From positions 8,251,001 to 8,315,000 of the forward strand of contig OZ024718.1 in the NCBI GenBank assembly GCA_964016875.1: a stretch of DNA of 64,000 bases, read 5' to 3'. The notes under the pieces were generated by a model. That model saw only the letters and a program-made list of their open reading frames with translations, was not told the origin of the DNA and ran no database searches. Shown here piece by piece: positions 50,738 to 61,659 of this stretch. The stretch's first letter is position 1. Every line of letters begins with the position of its first letter. The translations under genes were made by a program, and so were the position numbers. This DNA comes from Fallopia convolvulus. Its lineage: Eukaryota; Streptophyta; Magnoliopsida; Caryophyllales; Polygonaceae.

Positions 50738-50945
50738 TCTAGTATAGGAATTGTCAAGGGTTGCACCGGAAAGATTTGTTACTCTAGGTGACAAAAAAAA
50801 AATCATGCTCAAGGCTTGACACATGCAAAACAAGACAACCTAGACTCCACTACTGTAGGAACTGTCGACGGGTTACACCGGAAAAGTTCGTGACCTAGGA
50901 CGACAGGAATTCCCGCATAAGGCTTGACTCCACACAAGACAAACC
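50738..50945. repeat. Diverged tandem repeat in the copia leader
   Basis: Two related copies, starting about 50738 and 50862, both containing TAGGAA(C/T)TGTC, a GGGTT(G/A)CACCGGAAA block and end with AAGGCTTGAC. The period is about 125 bases. They lie between the primer site and gag. Confidence 0.7.
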
Positions 50946-51013
50946 ACAAAAAAGTAGATCTAGGGTTTTTAAGATGCAACGGAAGCAAAACATATCAATG
51001 GATGCAAGATCAA

Positions 51014-51025
51014 GCTCTGATACCA
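51014..51025 (-). other. Primer binding site of the copia remnant
   Basis: Minus-strand TGGTATCAGAGC, complementary to initiator tRNA-Met, three bases from the LTR end. Confidence 0.85.
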
Positions 51026-51028
51026 CTT

Positions 51029-51790
51029 TGTAAAGCTCGAAACCCTAAAAGTCTATACTCGCAAATGTAAAGTAAGAACAGAAACACAAGGGAAACGAAA
51101 GCAAGAGAACACAACAACAAGTTTGGTGACCCGGTTCATATCAAAGATCCTACGCTCGGGAGTCTCGGATCGAAAAGACCAACCCAAGATCCACTAAGTT
51201 TTCGAAGAAAATTACAAGAACGGCTACACAGATCCAGAAAAGAAGAACCTAAACATCAAATACAAAGAAAACAACTTGAAACTAGAAGAACATGTGAAGA
51301 TATGGAAGAAGAAGAAAGGGATCTCAGATAGGGTTTCGGCCCCCTATCAGTCATGAACCCGCCACCACGGATCTCTATGAGAACAACCTCGTTGTCGTCT
51401 TCTCCGGCGAGATCTCCACGCTTGGCGCTCTCTCTCTCTCTCTCTTCTCTAGAAGCGCCACGAAGAATGAGCTAGTGAATGAGCTCCCAAACCCTAGGAC
51501 AAGCCTATATAGCTAGGTCAAGAGGCGAGCTCTGAAACGCCGCGTTTGAATTAAAATGCGAGCCTATGGCTTCTGGTCGTCAGAGATGGGTTGTCAATTG
51601 GACCTCTCGAAGGATAAGCCCAACAACAAGCCAAGCCAAGTTCAAAACCTTAAGCCCAAGTTCTTAGCTACCTCCAAACCGGATTTGATCCGGGGAAGCA
51701 ACATAGACACATGAGCCCGGTCCGACTCGATTTTATTTGTTCAAGCCCGGTTTCTTCTTTTTGTATAGAGTGATCTTATACCAGAATGGC
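51029..51790 (-). repeat. 5' LTR of the copia remnant
   Basis: Begins TGTAAAGCTCGAAACC in plus-strand view, three bases beyond the primer site. It contains a CT microsatellite near 51428-51449. The far end was not located: no partner LTR or target duplication is available, so the stated end is approximate. Confidence 0.55.
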
Positions 51791-52604
51791 ATTCTTGTCA
51801 CTAGTCATTTATACACATGTCATGAACGTTTTTAGTGGTCTCAGTTTCTATGTAATTCTCCAGTTCTTTACCCTAGAAAATGATTTGATATAAATACTCG
51901 TATGTAAACCTTGCGCCGCACAGTTACTTGGAATTATCAATTCAACATACTCCTTTAAATTCCACTCATTTGCACTACTTTCTTTAACTTTCAATTGAGT
52001 GGGTTGTACGTACAATCTTACGAGTATTGTTTAACGGGGGGTTTTTTTTTGCATGTTTGAATTCCACTCATTTTGCACTACTTTTTACCCTAATTAAATT
52101 TCATTTTGAATGATATCTAACCCTAAGCCTCATGGAACTACGGAAGGCAAGCTAGTCTCCTTAATTAATCTCAACATTAACAGTCTCACATCCATATATA
52201 CTCTTAGTTGTTCTTCAATTTATTCCTTCGGAGGCGCTGAATACTGTAATCAATTATGAAGGAGAAGAAACAGCACAACCCAGCTTCATGCTCATCAAAT
52301 ACATTCTCATAAAATCCTACATTACATATACAACTACGAAACTTAAATATAGATAACATATATAGCAATACATGATATTAATTTAGCAAACTTGATCAGA
52401 GTTGGGCGGCATACAATTAATGTTGCAAGTTACTAACCGAACATTACAAGTATCTGGCTAGCTAGCTAACTTAGTTTTTAGTAGTCTTACAAAATAAGGC
52501 GGCACAAAAAAAAAGGGATGAGACTAGCTATAATCATCATTTTCTTGATCAAAACACCGGTGATCGATTGAAATGTGGACTAAGAACTTAATCATCTTCT
52601 TAGC
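51791..52604. other. Intergenic DNA and 3' UTR of the STM-like gene
   Basis: AT-rich with no gene recognised. The part next to 52605 (roughly 52250-52604) is likely 3' UTR of the minus-strand KNOX gene. Confidence 0.5.
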
Positions 52605-55600
52605 TTAGAGGAGCGCCGGAGGAATATCCATGGGATAAGGATTACCTAGAACAGCGTCCATGTACATGTGGTGCGGGTGCGGATGAGTGTGATCTATCAC
52701 CACAAACTGCATGTCCTCCGATGGCTTCCAGTGCCTCTTCCTCTGGTTTATGAACCAATTGTTTATCTGCTTCTGGTCTAATCCGGTCGCCTCTGCTAAT
52801 GCCAATTTCTGTGACTCCTGTGTTCAATTTTTCATGCCAAATCCAAAATCAAAACTAACATCAGCAACTCAAACACAATTGGTTATGTTATAATCAAAAC
52901 TAACGAGCTCTAAAGTTTGCAAACATCAACATTAAAGTATAATGAGATATGCAACCAACATTGTCTCATAATGTATATAGTACTAGTACTATATAGTATT
53001 ACTAAAAATACGTTTTTTTAGCATTTAGTACAAGTACTATAAGTTATGAGACAGTGTTGATAGCATATCATGTAAGAGAAAATCTAAACCGGGTCACATA
53101 AGTTTTGAATTGAGTTGCTATAAAGATAGGGTTTAATGTTTTACCGATGGATATGGCCATTTATAATGGCGGGTCCACCAATCGAGCAACAATTGCCTGG
53201 CTTCTTTAGGGAGTTTGCCCTTCTTCCTCTTCTTCATGAACTCTTGCTTGAGACTGCCCAAGTAGCCACTGTACTTCTTCAACAATTGGCACTTCAACTC
53301 CTTGTCCTCTGCGTGAGGATCTAAAAAGCTCGCATTCATGTCGATTTCCGCCTCAGGTGATCCATTTCTATCAGATGACTCCCCATAGGCTGCTGATTTA
53401 AATACAATTAAAAAAAGTTCTTGAATTTCATAACATGTATAAACGAATCTTAATACTGTTATTGTCATGTTATGAGTTATCAAATTGCATGAAAAATTTT
53501 TTGCAATGAAGTGAGCCCTGAGAAGATGTCACTTCAGTATGGGGAAAAACAAGGCCATATTCCTCCAAACTGAGAAGTTGGATTCTTTATAGGCTAGTAG
53601 TAGTAGGGTTTAGCTTTATTCCCATGTCCCACAAGGTTGGGAAATGCAAATTTCAGAAATTCACATTTTTCATAAGATAAGAAATCTCAAGTAACAGTCT
53701 TCCACATACCAATGTTTAGTACGTTTATTGTAATTGCATGCCAATCAAGCTTCTCTGAGTTACTTGTTACATGAAGAAAAAAAACAATGGTAGAATTGAA
53801 CATGATAAGAACAGAAGCAAGATGAAACAATAACAATTTTGTCAAAGTCTAGGTATGCCTAGACTACAAGGATAGGACTATGTAAGGTTTGTCCAAGTAT
53901 AGGTATGCCTAGACTATAAACTTGTAATTAGCTTTGCTTATATGAAAGAATTACTCCTTCATTCAAAAAAAGAGATGAAACAATAACTTTATACCAACTA
54001 TATCATTAAGGGGAAGATACAAGGCTTCTTCAGACACAATCTTATTTGTAACACAACTGATGAAGAGACTAGCAGCGAGCACGGAAAAAGCTATAAATAA
54101 GATCAAGAAAATAATCGCCCAAAAATAGTTTTAAGATTGAAATAGAAAATGTGATTTGTTTACATGTAGGTAGGAAGTTTGAGAGAATGTGTTTCTTAAA
54201 CAACTTGAAGGGCAAACCTTGGGGGCAAACTAGCAATAGAAAGGTCCAAGTCAAACATTCTTCAGTGCAAGCACATCACAATAATCCAATCACATATTCA
54301 TCAAAGTATTAAGAATCCTACAGTGTAGATTTTCCTATAATTGCTAGATAACTTTCCAATAAGTAGAACTACTCTAGAATAACCCTAACGCTGAAAAAAG
54401 GCACAAAAAATCTTCATTTGGACCCTATGATCTCCTTGCCTTCGTTCTTTTTAATATGGTTAAATGTTTATGCACATACATCCACACACTCAACAATCAT
54501 CTAGCTATCTCCTACAAAGTACAAACTCTAAACAAAATGGTAAACTAAAACAACCTCTGGCTAGCCACTTCCAGGCATAATAGTTATCAAAACAATCAAA
54601 TCAAGTGCTTTGGCTAGACTTTTTCATATGATGATTATAATAATGCAAACCACACTAATAACAAAATCAAGAGCAACTAACCCTAACTTGAAAACAACAC
54701 TTACACTAGTTCATTTTGGACATGAGCTTGACCATAATTATATAGTTACCTACTCAAGTCATAGTCTCCTCTATACTTTTAACTAGACTAATATAATATT
54801 GTAACCCTTTCTTCCCCCTCTTACACTTCACACATTAGACTATTCCCAAAACTTAACCATCAAAACCCAACCCTAATCCCTCAAACCCTAAACAAACCCC
54901 AAGCAAGACACACATGCATGCAAGCCTTAGAAAACCAACCACACTCCAAACTCAACATAAAAAAAAAGCCTAAACAAAGATGCAAACTTTACCATGAGGG
55001 GAGTGAAGAGAAGAAGAAGAGGAGGAGGAAAGAGACAAGGCCTTAAACTGGCACTCAATCTTAGACAAGAAAACCATAGCTTCCTTAAAAGGCTTGGTCA
55101 ACTCCTGCTCATACTTTGTAAGCATCTCACAATAGGCCTCCATGAACTGATCCAAAGCTGGATCTTCCCCAAGAAACCCACCTCCACCACCAGATGACCT
55201 TGACCGTACAACCCCCACCGCCTCCGCCGCCTCCTCCAGCCTCTTCACCACCTCCGCCGGCGCACCCACCTAACCAACAACCAAAATATATAAAACAACA
55301 TTAAACAAAACAACCTTATTTTCTCCATAGTTTATGAAATAGAGTATATATTATTTACCTTTTGGCAGTTGAGATAGGCGGCGAGAAGACGTGGGTAGTG
55401 AGGATGAGCCATGATCTTAGCCTTGATAGAGGAGGCGTTGCCGGAGTTTCCATCTCCGCCGGCGTTCATGAAATAATACCCAGTTGAATTAGCAACACAG
55501 CTATTAGAGTTGTTAGTGTGGATGTTTGGCTTGATGGATTCATGGGTCTGAAGAGAACCCATGAGCAACGAGGTCTGAGAGCACCCGGCGGCGTCACTCG

Positions 55601-55856
55601 AACCGCCTGATCCGGCGCCGATGAAGTTGGCGGCGGAAGGCGGCAACGGCGGAAGAGGAGGATCATGCTGGTTTTGATTCTGATGATGATGGTAATAAGA
55701 AGGCGGCATCATCATCATCATGGTGGCATGATGATGATGATTGGGATTAGAAATAGAAGATTGCCATAAACTACCAGTCTCAGAAACGGAATGAGTGTTT
55801 CCAAATCCAACCATCATGTTAGTACTCCCACCACCTTCTTCCATTGATCTCTCCAT
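52605..55856 (-). CDS. STM: Class I KNOX homeodomain protein, SHOOT MERISTEMLESS-like
   Basis: Nuclear transcription factor that keeps shoot meristem cells undifferentiated. Minus-strand exons: 55856-55359, 55269-54993, 53389-53145, 52817-52605; 410 aa, in frame. The variable N terminus is rich in His, Met and Pro. KNOX1 starts about 145 (KAKIMAHPHYPRLLAAYLNC), KNOX2 is about 203-245 (ALDQFMEAYCEML), ELK about 289-309 (ELKCQLLKKYSGYLGSLKQE) and the TALE homeodomain about 311-373, with the Pro-Tyr-Pro loop split by intron 3 and INNWFINQRKRHW in helix 3. The C-terminal NPYPMDIPPALL and the HWKPSEDMQFVV run resemble STM rather than KNAT1, hence the symbol. Exon 3 has a CAGCAG tandem acceptor, so a one-Ala-longer form (53392 start) is possible. 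Its partners in other plants are BELL proteins. Intron 2 (53390-54992) is the longest intron and holds a retroposon. Confidence 0.93.
53820..53987. repeat. 15-bp target site duplication around the intronic retroposon
   Basis: AGATGAAACAATAAC at both 53820-53834 and 53973-53987, with no mismatch, enclosing the 138-bp insertion. Confidence 0.85.
53835..53972 (+). mobile_element. Small retroposon (SINE or truncated LINE tail) in an STM intron
   Basis: 138 bp flanked by a perfect 15-bp direct repeat, AGATGAAACAATAAC (53820-53834 and 53973-53987), and ending in an A-rich tail (CATTCAAAAAAAG). Both are marks of target-primed reverse transcription. Inside are two near-copies of AGTCTAGGTATGCCTAGACT, the first a perfect 8-bp-arm palindrome around TATG. 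It lies antisense in the large STM intron. I recognise no tRNA-type promoter, so SINE versus 5'-truncated LINE is open. Confidence 0.8.
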
Positions 55857-56083
55857 ACTAATAATTTACTTTCCAAGATCAATTCTTTAGAAGGAGAAAA
55901 GAGAAATGAAAAGACACACTACACAACACACTCGTGTGGACTAGTAGAAGGGGAAAATAGCAAAAGAGAGAGTCTCCCGTATTTCAAGCTACAATCTTGA
56001 CAGTCTTTTACTTTCAGCAAATCCTATGAATAATTAAGATTTTGTGTTTTTGTGAATTTGGTGGTGTTTCTGCTTTTTTTTCC

Positions 56084-56108
56084 CCTCTCTCTCTCTCTCT
56101 CTCTCTCT
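56084..56108. repeat. CT microsatellite upstream of STM
   Basis: About 12 CT repeats, 230 bases upstream of the KNOX start codon; on the gene's strand it reads GA. Confidence 0.9.
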
Positions 56109-56218
56109 AAAAGACTAAAACAGGGAAAACAATTACTACTTGCAAAACAACAACAGCAACCGCTAGCTAGTAATAGTACTAGTAGTATTAATGGGAGTGG
56201 GAGAAAGATCTGAGAATT

Positions 56219-56235
56219 GAGAGAGAGAGAGAGAG
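56219..56235. repeat. GA microsatellite upstream of STM
   Basis: About 8 GA repeats, complementary to the CT run 110 bases away. A shorter GA run follows at 56292-56303. Confidence 0.9.
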
Positions 56236-57244
56236 GTGAGAGATTTTGCAGAAAGGGGAGAATTTTTGCTTTGTTGGTTTGATTTACTTGCAGAGAGAGA
56301 GAAGTGAGCAGTCACAAAAATGTTGCCTTCCCAATGAATAATAATTCAAGTCTTCAAGAGAGGAGAGGAGAGGAGTTGCAGAGCCCAGTCTGTTTGTGTT
56401 TGCAGACCACCTCAATCTTCCTTCTTCAAACAAACACTCCCTTATTGTCTTTTCTTTTAATAAGTTCGGTTCTCTATAATTATTGTGATTTCTTGTGTGT
56501 GAATATGGTAAAACACAATGGGGAAAAGAAGGGTTTATGAAGTAGTAGGGGAAAGAAAGATTGTGTTTTGATGCGATCGAGGAGGGATTGGATAAAAGCC
56601 CAATCCACCGGTTTGATCACTTGAGTAGGGGCAAACAATTTTTGCAAATTAACCATTACAACTTAAATACTCCACTACTGGTACTAGTTGAGTGAGCTAT
56701 GTACTCAGTAGTCTAGCTACCTTTTATACTAGACTTCTGTATTAATTGTATCCCAAGTACGATACTATTGTGCTCATAGATCAAACTAAGGTCTACACTT
56801 TGGTTATTTGACATTTTATTTAATTAATAAAAAAAGCATGCCATTACTAGTCAGTCGGTTGAGTTATATAATTCCGGATAGCAACCCCTAAACTTCCAAA
56901 AATTTGACCCATAAGCTATAACATAATTATAAAAAGAGAACGATTTGGTTGATAAGAAAACATGAAATTTCTAATTTAACTAACCTTTAGATATGGGTAT
57001 TGCTTCACTGGTCTTGAAAAAAGATACTTTATGTGAAAAATAATTTTATTTGTCCTAAAATATTCTAACAAAAAAAAACATTTTTACAAAAAGTACAAAC
57101 TAGTTAAGCAATACCGTAATCTTTATTAGACATTCTAAATCAAAAAGCGCAACCTAATTAATAAACTAGTTGAAATTAAAAAACTAGTTGAAATTAATAA
57201 ATTAGTTAAAAATGGAGATAAAAAATTAGTTAAATCGATAAACC

Positions 57245-57533
57245 ATGTTTGTTGAAATGAACTAGCTTTTAGATTCACAATCACGCTAACTTTTCATCCT
57301 ACTACATTCTCTCTCCTATTCACTACATATTCTCTTATTTTTTATTGGTTGATTTTTTTCTTTTTCTTTTCTTTTAATCAAATAAACTAGTAAATAAGCT
57401 AAATTTTTTAGCTTATCATTTAAACTAATTTATTAACCAATTACTAGTTTATTTATGTCAGACAAACATAATTTATAAACTTTTTTAAACTAGTTCATAT
57501 TTATTAACTAGTTTATTAAGTTTGACAAACACA
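57245..57533. repeat. AT-rich imperfect inverted repeat, possible MITE
   Basis: The left end reads ATGTTTGTTGAAATGAACTAGC, and the right end inverted reads TGTGTTTGTCAAACTTAATAAACTAG. AACTAGTT-like words recur on both sides and further left (57160-57190). I found no clear target duplication, so this may be a decayed MITE or simple AT-rich repetition. Confidence 0.35.
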
Positions 57534-58003
57534 ATCTAAAAAAATCTTTGTTAACCACATGAGTATAAAATTGAAGTGATTGAATTGTGGGTCGAAATAT
57601 ATGTAGTACGATGCCATACACACATGAACAATATATTTCACACTATTAATTACAGAATGGACATATAAACTTGTTGCATGTCAATCTCTCATGTCTACAA
57701 CTCAAATCAAACAATTTTATTTTTGACATTGAGCATAGACAGAACATTTAGTTTGATGTGGAAACTCTGTGCACGTGTTACCTCCGGTTTCCCATCCATT
57801 TATACCATTTATATACTAGGTACCTAGCTTCATAACCAACATGCATATATTTGACACATTTACAAGGATAAATATTTAACATAACCAACATGCATATTAT
57901 TATTAAAAGGACATCTTTGCTTTTTTTTATTCACGAACGATTTTCTTAATGTAAACGAGCCATATATATTTTAGGAGAATAAATAACGTGATGTGCATAT
58001 GAC
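57534..58003. other. Intergenic DNA
   Basis: AT-rich, no feature recognised. Confidence 0.5.
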
Positions 58004-58981
58004 TGTTGGATCGTCGTGCGTTAGTAAGAGTTTGGGAACTGGTGTTTAGGTTGTTCTCAAGGCAGTGAAAGTAAAACAATCGCAAGTAAAGCAGGAAGTA
58101 AATGACACAATTCCTTTATAGAGGAACCCCACGACAACCAACTAGTTGTGTGGGTAAACATCTACCTCCGCTTGGAGGATTTTGAACGATGTACTTGTTT
58201 TATTGATTGTTCCCTAGTTACACATGAAAGACTTACACTTCTCTGTTCCTAGCAGTTCTACCTAACTCTAGCAACACTAGTAAGTCTTCTCGACCTTGTT
58301 CCTAAGCGAACAGAACAACTAAACACAAGATAAACCGAACCTTACACCTTGATCTCACAGTTCCCTAACACCTAGGAACCTGGATTCACCGTCGTCGAGA
58401 TTGCACACTCATCGTCGGGGACTTCTCTTCACTTGTCTCTCTTTTACCTTTTGTATGAGGATATGAGTTCTGGGAAAAGTGCTTATTCCAATCACTATTC
58501 ATTTGCCTTTATACTCATTTGAACTTGGGCTACAATCTTCATTTTCATGTTGTCTAAAATGCCCTTTGTCTTGCATGACAAGTTTGCAATCTTCACATGT
58601 GACTTGATTTGAACTTAGTCAACTTCAAATGTCAATCGGATCGTTGGATATATCGCTCGCCTCAGTCTGTTCCTTAGACTGAGCCTTTGTTTTGTCTAAG
58701 ATAGGATCCCGCGTTTCATGCTGAACGGTCTTGTCTTCACATGTGGTTCTCATGCGATGAGAACCGTTCTCTCCAGAGTTCTTTTGTTAGGAACTTGCTA
58801 TCATGTATTCATGTGTTCCTTTTACATTCTCTTCTTAGAGAGTCTTTGTCAAACCTGATGTTCCCTTGAAATACTTGGATGTGAAATGTTAGTTCATATA
58901 TGACATTTGTCATTATCAAAACTGGATATAAGTATCGTTGTTCGGATGTTTGGAACTAGAGTTCCCAACACCACCCCAACA
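58004..58981. mobile_element. Probable solo LTR
   Basis: Starts TGTTGG and ends CCCCAACA, giving TG...CA ends with a short inverted repeat. Flanks are ATGAC and ATGAA, a 5-bp duplication with one mismatch. An alternative end at 58970 (TTCCCAACA) lacks a matching flank. The interior, with a CACGACAACCAACTAG block and an AAACATCTACCTCC stretch, is non-coding and resembles plant copia LTRs from memory. Confidence 0.5.
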
Positions 58982-59634
58982 ATGAATACAATAAAAAGTT
59001 ATGTAGCAACTTTGTTTTTATAACGTGCCTTTAATATAAACAAATGAATAAGTTATTACTGGAATATATTACAGTACTATACTACATATACGTCTTATCA
59101 AAACCATCTAATCAAGTAAATAAGTAAAAGCTAAATGCAACTGGGTTCGAGATATAGAGAAGATTTGAATAGAGAAAGGCTGATAAAGTAAGTGGGACAC
59201 TCCGAATGTCTCTTCCAACCCTCTCTCACTCTTCATCTCTCTAGGTCTTAGGTTCTACATGCCCAATGTCCATCCATCTATCCATATTTGCTTTTTTTAT
59301 TCACAAATATTGAAATGTTTTTTCTAATGTTTTGTGTTTATTTTTCATACATTTATGATGAAATTAGAAAAAAGCTGAAGATAGGTATCATATCATATGG
59401 GCTGTGTTGTAGCCTTATTAAACCGTAGGGTTGTAGAGTATGGTGGGGTACGTAATATACTCCACTTTTGATTTGGAATTGAAGAGATGAATAAGGTGAC
59501 CTCGATGAAATGACGGGTGTGAAAAATTAGTTGTTTATTAAACAAAAATGTAACTTTGATGCATCAATCTAAGCTTCAACCATGATCATATAAATATATG
59601 TTTCCTATGTTTTTGTCCCCTTTCTATCAACCCA
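58982..59634. other. Intergenic DNA
   Basis: AT-rich, no gene or repeat recognised. Confidence 0.5.
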
Positions 59635-59642
59635 TGAATATA

Positions 59643-59720
59643 GCGACAGAATACATCAACAAACACTCGAACTTGTAATTTTTTTTCAAGCAGACCCCCG
59701 TACTATGAAAGTTCCAAATA
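59643..59720 (+). repeat. Left long terminal inverted repeat of the MULE
   Basis: Pairs with 61023-61095 with roughly one mismatch in seven, including matching CGTACTAT and AAAGTT(C/T)C words at its inner end. Confidence 0.75.
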
Positions 59721-61022
59721 AACACTTCAACTAAATAATTTTTGCACTTTTAGACACAAAGCCCTTGAGTGAACTTCACTCGCGATGACTAGGATGACAC
59801 ATATGCGCCATGCGAATGCCATATAGATGCCACATATGTAATCATTTTTTTTTTCAATTTTTTAAATAAATAAATAAAATATTTAAAAAAACTCTAATAC
59901 ACTTACCAAATTTATTAAAAATATCCTAAATCTATCTTTCTACCAAAAATCTCATATTCACCTTCTAAATCTATTAAAAAAAATCCCAGATCTATTTTGT
60001 ACCAATCACCAATGGCAAATCTTCACCGATGGCAAATCCTAGATCTATTTCCAAATCTCATACACTTTCCAAACAACGGACTCGAGAGTTCGAAATTCTT
60101 CACCAATGGCATATCTTCACCGCCGGCGTACGACGGAACCAGGAAGAAAGAGGGAGCGGAGGACGGCGAGGCCGACCCTAAACCCCCTCTCAGAAATTCC
60201 AACGGGGGAGGACGACGAGACCGGCGAGGCCGGTGCCGAGGAGGGAAGAGTCGGAGTCGGAGATCCGAATCGGAGGTGGTTGAAGAAGGCGGCGAAAAGG
60301 GCGACGAGGGAGCGGAGGCGGCGAAGTCGTTCCGGCCTGATTCGAATCACATGACCTTCCTTCTTAGCACTAGAAATGGAATGCTTTATATTCTTCAAAT
60401 TGCAATCAAAATCCATCGCCCATTGATTCAAAAGGGAGAAGGCTTTTGGATGACTTGATTCGTGGAATCCGGACTCCGACAACACGAAATCGAGGCAGAG
60501 AACGTATGCCTGCGGTAAGAATTCTTTCTATGGAGTATGTGTTCTCTCCTGATCTGTAGTTCTCTCTGGTTCCGGTTCCTCTATGTCGCCGGTGAAGACT
60601 TCGAATTCTCTCTGAGTCCATCGTTCCGTCCTGACCCTTTCTGGTTCTAGTTGCTTGTAATGTCGACGATCCAATTGAAGATATATATGCCGTCGTTTCA
60701 TCCAAACCCACCGCCGGAAATCCAGATCTACAAAATCAGATCTGGATATATGAGAAATCAGATCTGGATATATGTGAAAAAGTAAAAGAAAAAAAGGAAG
60801 AAAATACAAAACATAAAAGAAATATACATAAAGAAAATATAAAAAAGAAATTACACAAGAAGTTATTAACAAATAAAGAAGAAAAGGAAGAAAAAAAGAA
60901 ATTTAAAAAAAAATCAAATGCCAGTGAATCTACTCTCGGAAATGTCGATTGATTTTCACGCGCAATGCCACATCAGCATAAAGTGTTTGATTGAATAAAT
61001 TTAGTTAAGTTTAGGTGTGTTT

Positions 61023-61095
61023 TTGAAACTTTTATAGTACGGAAGGCTGGTTGAAAAAAAGTTACAAGTTCGAGTGTCTGTTGATGTATTTTGCC
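61023..61095 (-). repeat. Right long terminal inverted repeat of the MULE
   Basis: Inverted partner of 59643-59720; ends GATGTATTTTGCC next to TGAATATAA. Confidence 0.75.
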
Positions 61096-61104
61096 TGAAT
61101 ATAA

Positions 61105-61659
61105 CTACGGAGTAATTCCTATTCATAAAACCATGACATGATATACAAGATGTTCATGAATTTTATACTACTTTAGCATACGTCCAAAATAAATGACTAG
61201 AAGTAGATAAAATCTATCGACCAAAACATTGTGAAAGTTAACATAAAATAATACTAAATGTTATCTTTAAATTAGACATAATATGAATTTGAAAAATTGT
61301 TTATATTGTTAAAAATTGTTTATATTGTTTAAATTAAACATAACCTAAAACAATACTGATACAAGCTAAGATAGCCTTTACAATAGATTGATCAAATCGG
61401 TAAGGAACCAAGGGAATGACCAGCAACCAGGGAAGGGAAAGACAGACGAGAAAGAGAGTAAAAAGAAGATTAGGATTTCAATATTTTCTTTCTTTCTTGA
61501 TTGTTTGTTTTCTGAAATACAATATCAGGTATTTATACTGCTCTAGCGGTTCAATAAAAGGCTGCATGAGAAAGAACCATAAAAAAAAAACCCATGAAAA
61601 AGTTTATAAAACTCTATGTAAAAAGTTTACACTAATTAATTAATTACTAACAATAACTC
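61105..61659. other. Intergenic DNA
   Basis: AT-rich with a short direct repeat (AAAATTGTTTATATTGTT, twice near 61293-61328). No gene recognised. Confidence 0.5.

Larger units (their letters stand above)
49660..51790 (-). mobile_element. Truncated Ty1/copia retrotransposon: LTR, leader, gag and protease start
   Basis: Reading on the minus strand: an LTR ending TTTACA at 51029, a TGGTATCAGAGC primer site (51025-51014), a leader, then gag from 50644. It stops being recognisable just after the protease motif WILDSGCS at about 49700. Reverse transcriptase, integrase and the second LTR are absent. The outer limit of the LTR (about 51790) is a guess. Confidence 0.75.
55857..57239 (-). promoter_or_regulatory. 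Upstream region of the STM-like gene
   Basis: This holds the 5' leader and presumed promoter of the KNOX gene. A CT run (56084-56108) and GA runs (56219-56235, 56292-56303) are present. No other gene is convincing. I could not assign specific transcription factor sites. Confidence 0.5.
59643..61095. mobile_element. Non-autonomous Mutator-like element (MULE), possibly Pack-MULE
   Basis: Inverted ends of about 70 bp: the left contains AATACATCAACAAACACTCG and AACTTGTAA, and the right inverted contains AATACATCAACAGACACTCG and AACTTGTAA. They are flanked by TGAATATAG (59635-59643) and TGAATATAA (61096-61104), a 9-bp duplication with one mismatch, the MULE size. The exact first base is uncertain by one or two. 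There is no transposase. The interior 60100-60360 is strikingly GC-rich compared with the AT-rich ends, suggesting captured gene sequence. A minus-strand open frame of 122 codons (60485-60117) crosses it but shows no known domain. Confidence 0.75.
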
